In this document: positions 42,277 through 50,658 of the stretch, in pieces
Layout: every line of letters begins with the position of its first letter
How positions within the stretch are numbered: position 1 is the stretch's first letter
The notes under the pieces: model-generated
Seen by the model: the letters and a program-made list of their open reading frames with translations, nothing else
Databases searched by the model: none
Told to the model about the DNA's origin: nothing
Position numbers and translations under genes: made by a program
Assembly: GCA_949293595.1 (NCBI GenBank)
Contig: CASFDW010000006.1
Span: 34,423-98,422 of the forward strand
Direction of reading: 5' to 3'
Source: an uncultured Spirochaetales bacterium
GTDB taxonomy: Bacteria > Spirochaetota > Spirochaetia > Sphaerochaetales > Sphaerochaetaceae
DNA: 64,000 bases

Positions 42277-43343
42277 ACGACATATTCCTTTCCTTCCAGT
42301 CTCAGCTTTCCGGCCTCCTTGACCTTCTGCTCCGAGCCGTATTTGAAAAGGTCCTCGCAGTTGTACACCTCGGCCTTGATGAAACCTTTCTCGAAATCTG
42401 AATGGATCACACCCGCACATGCCGGGGCCTTGTCACCCTCATGGAAAGTCCAGGCTCTGTCCTCATCCTTTCCTGCGGTGAAGAACGTCCTCAGGCCGAG
42501 GGTGGCATACGCGGCCCTTATCAGCGGATTGAGACCGCTTTCCTCAAGCCCCACCGCCTCGAGGAATTCAGCCTTCTCCTCGGGCGTGTCAAGGGCCGCA
42601 ATCTCGCTTTCGATCTTGCCGCAGATCACGACCACGCGGCTGTTCTCCTTCTCTGCTATGGCGCGCACTGTCCTGACATGCTCGTTGTCCCCGTTTATCG
42701 AATCCTCGTCGACATTGCATACATAGATCACGGGCTTCATGGTCAGCAGATGCAGATCGTATACCAGGGCCTTCTCATCCTCATCGGTTATGATGCTGCG
42801 TGCGGGAACCCCTTCGGAAAGACCCTTCATGAGCTTTTCATAGAGAGGAAGGACCAATTCGTTCTCCTTCTGCTGCTCCTTGCTGACCCTTCCGAGCTTC
42901 CCCTGCTTCTGATAACGCTTCTCAACGGTATCGTAATCGGCAAGGGCCAGCTCGATGTTTATTGTCTCGATGTCCCCTGCTGGGTCTATCCTGTTGTTCA
43001 CATGGATTATGTCCGGGTTCTCGAAGCACCTGACGACATGGGCTATCACCCCGACCTCCCTTATGGACGCCAAAAACCTGTTGCCAAGCCCCTCTCCCTT
43101 GCTGGCGCCCTTCACAAGCCCTGCTATGTCGACGAATTCGACGGTGGCGGGTATCACCCTCTCCGGAGGAATGAGCTCGACGATCCTATCGAGCCTCTCG
43201 TCCGGCACGTTGACCATGCCGACGTTCGGGTCTATCGTGCAGAACGGATAGTTCGCCGCTTCCGCAGGTGCGGATGTAACGGCCGAGAATATTGTTGACT
43301 TGCCTACGTTCGGCAGTCCGACGATACCACAATTGAGCGCCAT
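42237..43343 (-). CDS. ychF: Redox-regulated ATPase/GTPase YchF
   Basis: A 368-residue Obg-family P-loop NTPase that binds ATP and the ribosome. Walker A is GIVGLPNVGKSTIF; the switch segment is NYPFCTIDPNVGMVNVPDERL; G3-like VEFVDIAGLVKGAS; and the C-terminal TGS domain ends EYVVQDGDIMFFKFNV. Start ATG at 43343 follows GAGGTGA. Length and motifs match the family closely. Confidence 0.96.
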   Translation of the reverse strand: MALNCGIVGLPNVGKSTIFSAVTSAPAEAANYPFCTIDPNVGMVNVPDERLDRIVELIPPERVIPATVEFVDIAGLVKGASKGEGLGNRFLASIREVGVIAHVVRCFENPDIIHVNNRIDPAGDIETINIELALADYDTVEKRYQKQGKLGRVSKEQQKENELVLPLYEKLMKGLSEGVPARSIITDEDEKALVYDLHLLTMKPVIYVCNVDEDSINGDNEHVRTVRAIAEKENSRVVVICGKIESEIAALDTPEEKAEFLEAVGLEESGLNPLIRAAYATLGLRTFFTAGKDEDRAWTFHEGDKAPACAGVIHSDFEKGFIKAEVYNCEDLFKYGSEQKVKEAGKLRLEGKEYVVQDGDIMFFKFNV

Positions 43344-43374
43344 ATGTTCACCTCGAAAAGTACTTTACCACAAA

Positions 43375-43404
43375 TGGACATGCTTAACCACCCTTGGTTA
43401 TAAT
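43375..43404 (+). promoter_or_regulatory. Promoter of hflX (leaderless GTG)
   Basis: TGGACA (43375-43380), 18 bases, consensus TATAAT (43399-43404), then 7 bases to GTG at 43412, which is in the hflX frame; the ATG at 43408 is not. Confidence 0.6.
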
Positions 43405-43411
43405 CATATGC

Positions 43412-44698
43412 GTGGAAGACGGTTTTGTTTTTTTGATAACACTTTTCCCCCAGGGCGGGAGGGAAAGGAAGGCATATATAGAGGAAATGGAGATGAGGAG
43501 CCTGCTGGCCACCCTCGGCCTGAAGGTGGGTTTCCACAAGATGTTCACCCATAAGGAGGACAACCCGAATTATCTCATCGGCCCGGGACAGGCAGAAGAG
43601 GCGGCAATGGTCGCAAAGGAAACAGGTGTCGGGGAGGTCGTGGTGGATGCATTCCTCACCCCCAGGCAGGAAAAGAACCTCGAACAGCTGTTCCAGCTTC
43701 CGGTCGTGGACAGGGAGAACGTGATACTGTCCATCTTCTTCCAGAACGCACATTCGACCGAGGCCCGGCTCCAGATCATGAAGGCGCAGGCCGAATATCT
43801 CAAGCCGAGACTGCAGGCGAGGGAGGAAAACCTTTCCCAGCAAAGAGGCGGCGTCAGAGGAGCAAAAGGCGAAGGGGAAAGGAAGATAGAACTGGAACGC
43901 AGGCTCATAAACGACAGGATCGCGGGCTTGAAGAAGGATCTGGAGAGACTCAGACGGACAAGAACCGTCCAAAGCAAGGAGAGGAAGGGGAACGGAATCT
44001 TCACCTTCGCCCTGGTCGGATATACCAATGCGGGAAAAAGCTCGATAATGAAAGCACTTACAGGCTCGGATGTCCTTGTGGAGGACAAGCTGTTCGCAAC
44101 GCTTGACACGACGACGAGGGCCCTCAGGCTTCCCGATGGCAGGAAGGTCCTGCTGAGCGACACGGTCGGATTCATATCGAACCTTCCCCACCGTCTGATC
44201 GAAGCGTTCGGATCCACGCTGGAGGAGGCCCTTGACGCCGATGCGGTTATGATCGTGGCCGACCTCTCCCACCCCGATGCCTACAGCTGCTATGAAACGA
44301 CGGTATCCACGCTGGAAGAGCTCGGAGCAAGGGACAGGATCAAGCTCCTCGTCCTCAACAAGAGCGACTGCATATACGATGATTTCTCATATATGAAGCT
44401 GAAGAGCACGGGGTTTCCTACAGTCGAGACCTCGGTCAAGGAAAAAAAGGGATTGGACGGTCTGCTTCGGGCCATGGAGGAGATCAGCCGTGACGGCATG
44501 GAGGAGCTTGTCGTAGAGTGCGGGGGCGACGGAAGCCTGCTATCAGAGCTCGGCTCCAAGGCCGAGATAGTCTCGTACACCTGGAAGGACGACCACGCCG
44601 AGCTTGTCATAAGATACAGGAAGGAATACAGGCAATACATGGACAAGGTCATAAAAAAATCCGGATTCCGAAGAGGGAATCCGGATGGAAGCTCCTAG
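43412..44698 (+). CDS. hflX: GTPase HflX
   Basis: A 428-residue ribosome-associated GTPase that can split stalled ribosomes. The N-terminal HflX domain (NPNYLIGPGQAEEAA, then RQEKNLEQLFQLPVVDRENVIL in parts), a coiled linker with RGGVRGAKGEGERKIELERR, and the G domain follow: ALVGYTNAGKSSIM (G1), TTTRAL, LSDTVGFI (G3), LNKSD (G4). The GTG at 43412 is chosen from the promoter and from where the first strand begins; a TTG at 43394 is an alternative. Its last codons contain the terminator hairpin of the convergent gene. Confidence 0.9.
   Translation: MEDGFVFLITLFPQGGRERKAYIEEMEMRSLLATLGLKVGFHKMFTHKEDNPNYLIGPGQAEEAAMVAKETGVGEVVVDAFLTPRQEKNLEQLFQLPVVDRENVILSIFFQNAHSTEARLQIMKAQAEYLKPRLQAREENLSQQRGGVRGAKGEGERKIELERRLINDRIAGLKKDLERLRRTRTVQSKERKGNGIFTFALVGYTNAGKSSIMKALTGSDVLVEDKLFATLDTTTRALRLPDGRKVLLSDTVGFISNLPHRLIEAFGSTLEEALDADAVMIVADLSHPDAYSCYETTVSTLEELGARDRIKLLVLNKSDCIYDDFSYMKLKSTGFPTVETSVKEKKGLDGLLRAMEEISRDGMEELVVECGGDGSLLSELGSKAEIVSYTWKDDHAELVIRYRKEYRQYMDKVIKKSGFRRGNPDGSS
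44652..44686 (-). terminator. Terminator of the outer-membrane protein gene, inside hflX
   Basis: Eleven-base perfect stem ATCCGGATTCC (44659-44669)/GGAATCCGGAT (44676-44686) with a following T-run on the minus strand, lying within hflX coding sequence. Confidence 0.8.
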
Positions 44699-45204
44699 TT
44701 GAACATCCAAAGGACGCCGATGTAGCCTGCGAACGCAAAGCCGATATCAAGCTCCGTGTTGGAAAGGATCGACATTCCCGGAGCGAGGCGGAGATACAGG
44801 TTGATGGGCACTTCCGGGAACGTGTACTCGATTCCGACCGGTACCAGGATGTCGAGGTCGAAGCCGAATTTGTCCGCGAACCTGAAACCTGTGGAGGCAC
44901 CGAGACCGACTGTGATCGGCATGTGGTTCTTCCTGTCGATTTCGATATCATATACCTGGTAAGAAACGGCAACATCGCCACCGAGGGTGAAGCTGTCCTT
45001 CGTGACCTGGAAATTGCTGAGACCGATGTTGGCAAGGATATCGAACTTGCCAAAACCGAACTTGAGTCCGAGTCCGGTGTTGGTGCCGAGGTTGAGGCCC
45101 ACACCCACACTGCCGTCCTCCGCGGATCCCTTGTAGGATGCGGCTGTTGCCGGAACAAGAGCGAGCGCGATCAACATCAGAACCAAAACAACTTTCTTTT
45201 TCAT
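44695..45204 (-). CDS. Small outer-membrane beta-barrel protein
   Basis: A 169-residue exported protein. A signal peptide is clear (MKKKVVLVLMLIALALVPATAA, cleaved about residue 22). The mature part is made of alternating hydrophobic strands rich in Gly and aromatic residues and ends in a phenylalanine-rich strand GYIGVLWMFN, as expected for an eight-strand barrel. It supports a diderm envelope. It has no nearby partner. The stop codon overlaps that of hflX through CTAG. No specific family was recognised. Confidence 0.7.
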   Translation of the reverse strand: MKKKVVLVLMLIALALVPATAASYKGSAEDGSVGVGLNLGTNTGLGLKFGFGKFDILANIGLSNFQVTKDSFTLGGDVAVSYQVYDIEIDRKNHMPITVGLGASTGFRFADKFGFDLDILVPVGIEYTFPEVPINLYLRLAPGMSILSNTELDIGFAFAGYIGVLWMFN

Positions 45205-45357
45205 TTGCTTTTCCTTATAGATTAAGATTGAGGGACCAATCCCATATGAATAATTTAATGCAACCGTTTTTCAATGTAAAGTAAGGAAAGTATTGAAAAA
45301 ATAACCGCAACAATGTAACTTTCTATAATTGTTTCGGAATCAAGGAGATACCCCAGA

Positions 45358-46365
45358 ATGAAAGAAAGCCTTTACTGCAAAAAGATCGAGGATATACAGG
45401 AGATCCTTTCGCTTGAGAAGAAATTCCAGGCGAAAATCGTCAGGGATTTCCTTGTGAAAGGAGTCACGGACTTTGAAAAGATGACGAGCCTGGCAAAAAA
45501 AGACAGGCAGAGGCTTCCGAAAAGCGCGCTTGTGACGGAGGTGGTCGCAAGGCAGGACAGTCTTTCGACGGTAAAGCTTGCCATACGGCTCCAGGACGGC
45601 CTCGTAATAGAGTGCGTGAGGCTTTCGGACGGAAAGGACAGGTTCACCGCCTGCCTTTCAAGCCAGGCAGGATGCGCGATGGGATGCTCGTTCTGCAAAA
45701 CGGGCACCATGGGGCTTCTGAGAAACCTGACCTCATCCGAAATCATCGAACAGTTCGTGCATCTGGAGAAGCTCGGTTCCCCGATAAGCCACATCGTGTT
45801 CATGGGCATGGGCGAGGCGTTGGCGAATTTCAATCCGGTGATGGAGGCGGTCCACCACCTTCACGACGAGCAATGGTTCAACATCTCGTACAGGAAGATC
45901 ACGATAAGCACATGCGGCCTGGCACCCGCCATCCTCCGCCTTGCGGAAATCGGACTTCCGGTGAAGCTGGCCGTCTCGCTGGTGAGCGCCGACGACGAGA
46001 CCAGGAGCAGGATAATGAGGGTGAACAAGGCACATCCCCTTTCAGAGCTCAAGAAGGCCCTCATATCGTTCCAGCATCAGGAGAACAAGAGGATCACGCT
46101 CGAATACTGCATGCTCTCCGGGATAAACATGGACGAGAAATCGGCAAAGGAGCTGCAGAGGTTCACACGCGGCCTTGATGCCTTGGTGAACCTGATCCCC
46201 TGGAACCCCGTGGAGGGGCTGGATTTCAGGACCCCGGATGAAAAGGAGATAGACGCCTTCACGCGCCTGCTGACGAAAATGGGTGTGAACCACACCATAA
46301 GAAGGAGCAAGGGCCGCGAGATATCGGGAGCCTGCGGACAGCTTGCATCGGACAATCTGGATTGA
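45358..46365 (+). CDS. rlmN: 23S rRNA (A2503-C2) methyltransferase RlmN
   Basis: A 335-residue radical-SAM methyltransferase that makes 2-methyladenine at 23S A2503 and in some tRNAs. The Fe-S cysteines are in QAGCAMGCSFCKTGTMG (CX3CX2C). The second catalytic Cys is in ISGACGQLA near the C-terminus and the first in the family loop region. The SAM-binding GMGEAL motif is seen (VFMGMGEALANF). Start ATG at 45358 follows AAGGAGA. Confidence 0.93.
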   Translation: MKESLYCKKIEDIQEILSLEKKFQAKIVRDFLVKGVTDFEKMTSLAKKDRQRLPKSALVTEVVARQDSLSTVKLAIRLQDGLVIECVRLSDGKDRFTACLSSQAGCAMGCSFCKTGTMGLLRNLTSSEIIEQFVHLEKLGSPISHIVFMGMGEALANFNPVMEAVHHLHDEQWFNISYRKITISTCGLAPAILRLAEIGLPVKLAVSLVSADDETRSRIMRVNKAHPLSELKKALISFQHQENKRITLEYCMLSGINMDEKSAKELQRFTRGLDALVNLIPWNPVEGLDFRTPDEKEIDAFTRLLTKMGVNHTIRRSKGREISGACGQLASDNLD

Positions 46366-46373
46366 AACAAAAA

Positions 46374-46392
46374 GAGGGCCTTTCCGGCCCTC
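46374..46392. terminator. Bidirectional terminator between rlmN and alaS
   Basis: Seven-base stem GAGGGCC/GGCCCTC with loop TTTCC between the convergent genes; A-rich on the left, T-rich on the right at short distance. Confidence 0.75.
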
Positions 46393-46409
46393 ATATGCTT
46401 TTCATCATG

Positions 46410-48203
46410 CTATTTCTCAAGAACGGCCTTGATCCTTCTTATTCCGGCGGAGGAAGACTGCTCCTTCAGGATTCTGAAATGCCCCATGTCACCGGTATGC
46501 GTGACATGCGGTCCTCCGCAGACCTCCTTTGAGAAATCCCCTATCGTATAAACCGTGACCTTCTCCCCGTACTTGGAATCGAAGAAGGCAATGGCGCCGC
46601 TTTCACGCGCCTCATCGAGGCTCATCGTCTCGACAGTGACCTTGAGATCCCTCTGGATCGCATCGTTCACAAGGTCCTCGACCTGCTTGATCTGTTCCTT
46701 GGTCATCGGTTCCGGATGTGTGAAATCGAACCTGAGCCTCTCGGCGGTGATGTTGGACCCCTTCTGCCCCACATGTGTCCCCAGAATCTTTCTCAAAGAC
46801 GCGTGGAGGAGGTGTGTGGCCGTATGAAGGGCCGTTGTCTGCTCGCTGTGGTCTGCAAGTCCGCCCTTGAACTGCTGCTCGGCACCGGCACGGGAAATCT
46901 CCTGATGTTTTGCGAAGCATTCCTCGAACCCCTTCTGGTCCACGTCGAACCCGTGCTCCGACGCAAGCTCCTTCGTAAGCTCGATCGGAAAGCCGTATGT
47001 GTCATAGAGCTTGAATGCGAGACGTCCGGAAATGATCCTTGAATTGCCCTTCATGAGGTTGGGAAGCATCTTCTCGAACTCCCTTTCACCCTTGACGAGG
47101 GTCTGGGAGAATTTCTCCTCCTCCTTTGCAAGCTCCTCCATTATGAAAGCCCTGTGCTCCTCGAGCTCCGGATACGGCTTGCCGTACAGGGCAAGCACAA
47201 CCTCTGCGACGGAGGACAGGAACTCATGGTCTATCCCGAGCTTCTTTCCATGGCGGACAGCCCTTCTTATGAGGCGGCGCAGGATGTATCCCTGTCCTAC
47301 ATTGGACGGTGCGACGCCCTTCTGGTCGCCGAGGATGAACACACTCGTGCGGATATGGTCGGAAATGATGCGGATGGAGATGTCGTCATCCTCGTTCTCT
47401 CCGTACTTCTTTCCGCAGAGGCCTTCGATGGCATGGATTATCGGCTGGAAGACCTCGGTCTCGTATACGCTCTTCTTGCCCTGGAGCACTGCGACGGTCC
47501 TCTCGATGCCCATTCCGGTGTCGATGCACTTTCTTTCCATCTCATGATAGGTGCCGTCCTTCTCCTTGCGGTATCCCATGAACACATCGTTCCAGATCTC
47601 GAAATACTTTCCGCATTTGCAGCCAGGCTTGCAGTCGGGACCGCATGCGGGGCGTCCCGTATCGAAGAACATCTCCGAATCGGGACCACAGGGGCCGGTT
47701 TCTCCTGCCGGTCCCCACCAGTTGTCCTCCCGGGGCATGAAATAGATTCTGGAGCGGTCGATGCCGAGGGAGGCCCACCTGTCGGCGGCCTGAGTGTCGC
47801 GAGGTACCTCGTCGTCCCCTTCGAACACGGTGACCGACAGCTTCTCCACAGGAATCTCGAGAACCTTTGTGAGGAACTCGAAGCTGTAACCTATCATCTC
47901 CTCCTTGAAATAATCGCCGAGGGACCAGTTCCCGAGCATCTCGAAGAACGTCAGATGGTGCGGATCGCCAACGCTGTCGATATCGCCCGTACGGATACAT
48001 TTCTGATAGTCAGTAAGTCTCTTTCCTGCCGGATGCTCGGCACCCAGGATATACGGCACCAGAGGATGCATCCCCGCTGTCGTGAAAAGAACGGTCGGAT
48101 CATTTTCCGGAATGAGGGAGGCTCCGGAAATCTGCTTATGTCCCTTGGAGACGAAGAAGTCTATGTACAACTGTCTCAATTCGTTTGCTGTAATCTTTTT
48201 CAT
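46410..48203 (-). CDS. alaS: Alanyl-tRNA synthetase, short form
   Basis: A 597-residue class-II synthetase. Catalytic-domain landmarks are FTTAGMHPLVPYILG, the FFEMLGNWSLGDYFKEE motif and GMGIERTVAVLQGKKSVYETE. The editing-domain zinc/His motifs HTATHLLHASLRKILG and CGGPHVTHTGDMG lie near the C-terminus. The C-Ala domain (about 250 residues in E. coli) is missing, as I recall for spirochaete AlaRS. It starts near-leaderless after TTGACC-17-TACTAT. Confidence 0.95.
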   Translation of the reverse strand: MKKITANELRQLYIDFFVSKGHKQISGASLIPENDPTVLFTTAGMHPLVPYILGAEHPAGKRLTDYQKCIRTGDIDSVGDPHHLTFFEMLGNWSLGDYFKEEMIGYSFEFLTKVLEIPVEKLSVTVFEGDDEVPRDTQAADRWASLGIDRSRIYFMPREDNWWGPAGETGPCGPDSEMFFDTGRPACGPDCKPGCKCGKYFEIWNDVFMGYRKEKDGTYHEMERKCIDTGMGIERTVAVLQGKKSVYETEVFQPIIHAIEGLCGKKYGENEDDDISIRIISDHIRTSVFILGDQKGVAPSNVGQGYILRRLIRRAVRHGKKLGIDHEFLSSVAEVVLALYGKPYPELEEHRAFIMEELAKEEEKFSQTLVKGEREFEKMLPNLMKGNSRIISGRLAFKLYDTYGFPIELTKELASEHGFDVDQKGFEECFAKHQEISRAGAEQQFKGGLADHSEQTTALHTATHLLHASLRKILGTHVGQKGSNITAERLRFDFTHPEPMTKEQIKQVEDLVNDAIQRDLKVTVETMSLDEARESGAIAFFDSKYGEKVTVYTIGDFSKEVCGGPHVTHTGDMGHFRILKEQSSSAGIRRIKAVLEK

Positions 48204-48212
48204 AACGGAAAC

Positions 48213-48241
48213 ATAGTAGTATTTAAGCCCTGCTTGGTCAA
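48213..48241 (-). promoter_or_regulatory. alaS promoter (near-leaderless)
   Basis: On the minus strand TTGACC (48236-48241), 17 bases, TACTAT (48213-48218), then 9 bases to ATG at 48203; no Shine-Dalgarno. Confidence 0.7.
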
Positions 48242-48253
48242 CAAAGATGGATG

Positions 48254-49186
48254 CTAAAAGAGGTCCAAAGTGAGATCGTCGGGCCGGGCCGGGCGGACAG
48301 TGCGCGGTCTCGGGGTAAGAAGCTTTTTGAAATCCTTCTTTCCGTCATACTGCATGGCCCCGGAATTCATATGCTCGAGGACGAACGAATATCCTGTCCG
48401 GTTCATCATGTGGGAAGAGATGAGACGTATCGAGGAGGACGGATCCACGGAGTCGAATATCCTCCACGCAGGTCCTCCGTCCTTCTCCTCCACGAGAAAG
48501 ACCTTGTCGGAAAGGGCCCCTATGGCACGGTTCCTTATCACCTGGTGCCACTTCTCCATCTTGGCCGCAGGTCCGAACGGACCTATGATGAGCCCTCCCT
48601 TTCTCATGATATCCATCATCTGTGCCTTCAGCTGCTCGTTGGGGGCCTTCGTCGGGAACTGAGAGGAGAAGGCGATGACATTTCCGCTCCTTTTCAGCAT
48701 CTCCGCCATCGCAAGACTTGATACCCCGACCATCAGAGGACAGAAGAGCGCGAATTTCCGTTCCAGGGCGAAGTCCGCCGCCTCCGCCGCAAGTTCTCCG
48801 CCCCTCTCGCTCGGGGCAAGGGTGCCGAGAACCGTCAGCCTTTGCTTTGACAAAAGCGACAGATTGCCCACCGCATAAAGGAAAGGAACCGGGAATTCCG
48901 ACGATGTGAGCGAAGGTGAGAAGAACACGCTCTTCTCGTCGATTATCTCATATGGCGCCCTGACCCTGTCGTAGGCGGCCCTGACGCCGCGCCAATGTAA
49001 ATTGATGTCCTCCTCCTTGACGCCAAGCACGGAGGAGGCCCTGTTCGAATAGGCGGGAAGAGGGGAATCGAGGTCGAACCTGCCCCTCAATGCACGGAAC
49101 CAGTCATACGCTTTCTTGTAATCGTATCCGGAAAGTTCCAAAAGCGTCTCATGGGTAAGGGATGCCTCAATACTTTTCAACAACAT
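48254..49186 (-). CDS. dprA: DprA/Smf-like protein
   Basis: A 310-residue protein with a DprA-like Rossmann core (LTVLGTLAPSERGGELAAEAADFA, PLMVGVSSLAMAEMLKRSGNVIAFSS) and the downstream block around IIGPFGPAAKMEKWHQVIRNRAIGALSD, equivalent to the DprA segment with N-R-x-I-x-G. DprA loads RecA on incoming DNA. Several family residues differ (LGT for the usual GSR), so the protein is divergent. AGGAGG is one base before the ATG at 49186, so a TTG at 49180 may be the real start. Its 5' end overlaps panE by 20 bases. Confidence 0.7.
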   Translation of the reverse strand: MLLKSIEASLTHETLLELSGYDYKKAYDWFRALRGRFDLDSPLPAYSNRASSVLGVKEEDINLHWRGVRAAYDRVRAPYEIIDEKSVFFSPSLTSSEFPVPFLYAVGNLSLLSKQRLTVLGTLAPSERGGELAAEAADFALERKFALFCPLMVGVSSLAMAEMLKRSGNVIAFSSQFPTKAPNEQLKAQMMDIMRKGGLIIGPFGPAAKMEKWHQVIRNRAIGALSDKVFLVEEKDGGPAWRIFDSVDPSSSIRLISSHMMNRTGYSFVLEHMNSGAMQYDGKKDFKKLLTPRPRTVRPARPDDLTLDLF

Positions 49187-50069
49187 GCCTCCTGGCTTCC
49201 AAAAGTATGGAAGAAAAATCCACGAACGGTGTGGCGATACCGTGTTTTTTTCCGAGTCTGGCCACGGAACCGGCAAAATACCTGTTTTCCGTCTCACGCG
49301 ATGCCTGCACATCCTGGAGCATGCTGGTCTTTCCATGATCGGTGAGAGCCCCCACCCTCCTTATCATCTCCTCGATGTCATCCTGGGTGATGCTTATGCC
49401 TTCAGCCCGTGCAACAGTCTGCACCTCCTTCGCAACGAGGCGTACGGCACGGACGAAGGACGTGTTGTCGCACATAGCGGCATAATCGGCATCGAGGATT
49501 GCAGAAAGCGTGTTATAGCATGTGTTGAGCATGAACTTCCACCACTTCTCGTGCATGATATCGGCAGGAACGGCAAAACGCTGACCTGCCTTTTCGAACA
49601 GCCTTGAAATCTCATGCACCCTGGTGGAAACCGAATTGTCCTTCTCGCCGAAGATGATTGTCCCTCCGTTCGAGAAGCACACGGTCTCCACTCCCGAATG
49701 ATTGCTTGAGAGATCCGTGATGAACGAATAAAGCACCCTGTCGGGACCGAACCTGTCGGAAAGAATCCTCTCGGCGTCTATACCGTTCAAAAGCGACATC
49801 AGGGAAGTGCCATCCCCGACAAACGGGGCGATATCATCAAGCACATCCTCGAGCTGGAAATTCTTTACCGCCACTATCAGAAGATCGGCCTTGTCCGCCT
49901 CGTCGGGGGACATCACCCTGAAATCGATCTTCCTGCCGTTGAGAAAAATCCCACGGTCGTACTTCTCCTTCCTCTCACCTTTTGCAATCAAAGCGAAATC
50001 GGAGACATCATTGAGTTTCGCAGCCACCACGACGCCTACTGCACCGGCTCCGATGAGTCTTACCTTCAT
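49167..50069 (-). CDS. panE: Ketopantoate reductase-like protein
   Basis: A 300-residue ApbA/PanE-family oxidoreductase that would reduce 2-dehydropantoate with NADPH. The N-terminal dinucleotide motif is VRLIGAGAVGVVVAAKL. The Lys region is LLIVAVKNFQL, and the C-terminal domain has HEKWWKFMLNTCYNTLSAI. No other pantothenate gene is near. The ATG at 50069 is fixed by a leaderless promoter; a longer upstream in-frame stretch is not family-like. Confidence 0.82.
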   Translation of the reverse strand: MKVRLIGAGAVGVVVAAKLNDVSDFALIAKGERKEKYDRGIFLNGRKIDFRVMSPDEADKADLLIVAVKNFQLEDVLDDIAPFVGDGTSLMSLLNGIDAERILSDRFGPDRVLYSFITDLSSNHSGVETVCFSNGGTIIFGEKDNSVSTRVHEISRLFEKAGQRFAVPADIMHEKWWKFMLNTCYNTLSAILDADYAAMCDNTSFVRAVRLVAKEVQTVARAEGISITQDDIEEMIRRVGALTDHGKTSMLQDVQASRETENRYFAGSVARLGKKHGIATPFVDFSSILLEARRHVVEKY

Positions 50070-50076
50070 AGGTAGG

Positions 50077-50105
50077 ATTCTATTCCTTGCATCCATCATT
50101 ATCAA
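50077..50105 (-). promoter_or_regulatory. panE operon promoter (leaderless)
   Basis: On the minus strand TTGATA (50100-50105), 17 bases, TAGAAT (50077-50082), then 7 bases to ATG at 50069; no Shine-Dalgarno. Confidence 0.75.
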
Positions 50106-50189
50106 GAAGCAATCCCATCTTTCAAGCATTCTGCAAATATGTTGGCCGTCTTCACAGCTTGGCTTTGCAGCATCGCCAGCATCATTTTT

Positions 50190-50465
50190 TCAGGATATCC
50201 CCATTCCAGAGACGCTCAAGAAAATCCTTCCGGGGAAGAATCAGGATACCATCATCAAGCATGCGTTGACCATCTTCCCTGGACACAATGCAGCTGGAGA
50301 AGATACCCTCCTCCTTGAGCTCGCCGAGATTCGCAAGATGCTTGCCCGTAACGGATTTTGAATTCCTGACCTCGATTGCGACCTCATCCCAGATGGTGAA
50401 ATCGACCTCCCGCTTTCCATCGCTGGTGCGATAGTAAGTGACATCCGTATCATGCGGTCCCGAGT
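50190..50465 (-). pseudogene. 3' remnant of a DUF4143-type ATPase gene
   Basis: An open stretch of about 90 codons without its own start. It reads DTDVTYYRTSDGKREVDF, then WDEVAIEVRNSK, then LKEEGIFSSCIVS and ILPRKDFLERLWNGDILKK before the stop. This matches the C-terminal end of AAA/DUF4143 proteins (the REVDF...EV segment). The front of the gene is missing; sequence to the right turns AT-rich. It marks the junction between core and accessory DNA. Between 50466 and 50600 I see no gene. Confidence 0.65.
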
Positions 50466-50616
50466 AATCGATGCAGGTACAATCTCATTTTATATGGCCT
50501 GATGATGAGAGATAAGTATTTCGTTTGAAGTTTTCTTGGACAGAAATAAACCGGCATCCATTTTTACCTGACTATTCAAGGTCTTGATGGAAAATGATTC
50601 TTTTGTTAAGATATAG

Positions 50617-50653
50617 TCAATAAATTGACCATAATTAATAGACAAAATACAAT
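50617..50653 (+). promoter_or_regulatory. Promoter and likely self-operator of the MarR gene
   Basis: TTGACC (50625-50630), 17 bases, TACAAT (50648-50653), then 5 bases to ATG at 50659. A perfect inverted repeat TCAAT-AA-ATTGA (50617-50628) overlaps the -35 box, a likely MarR binding site. Confidence 0.65.
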
Positions 50654-50658
50654 ATATC

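Noticed and set aside
47154..48257. A 367-codon open frame on the plus strand
   Set aside because: It is antisense to alaS, whose motifs are unmistakable.
49187..49336. N-terminal extension of the DprA-like protein
   Set aside because: The extension lies antiphase within panE and has no family match.
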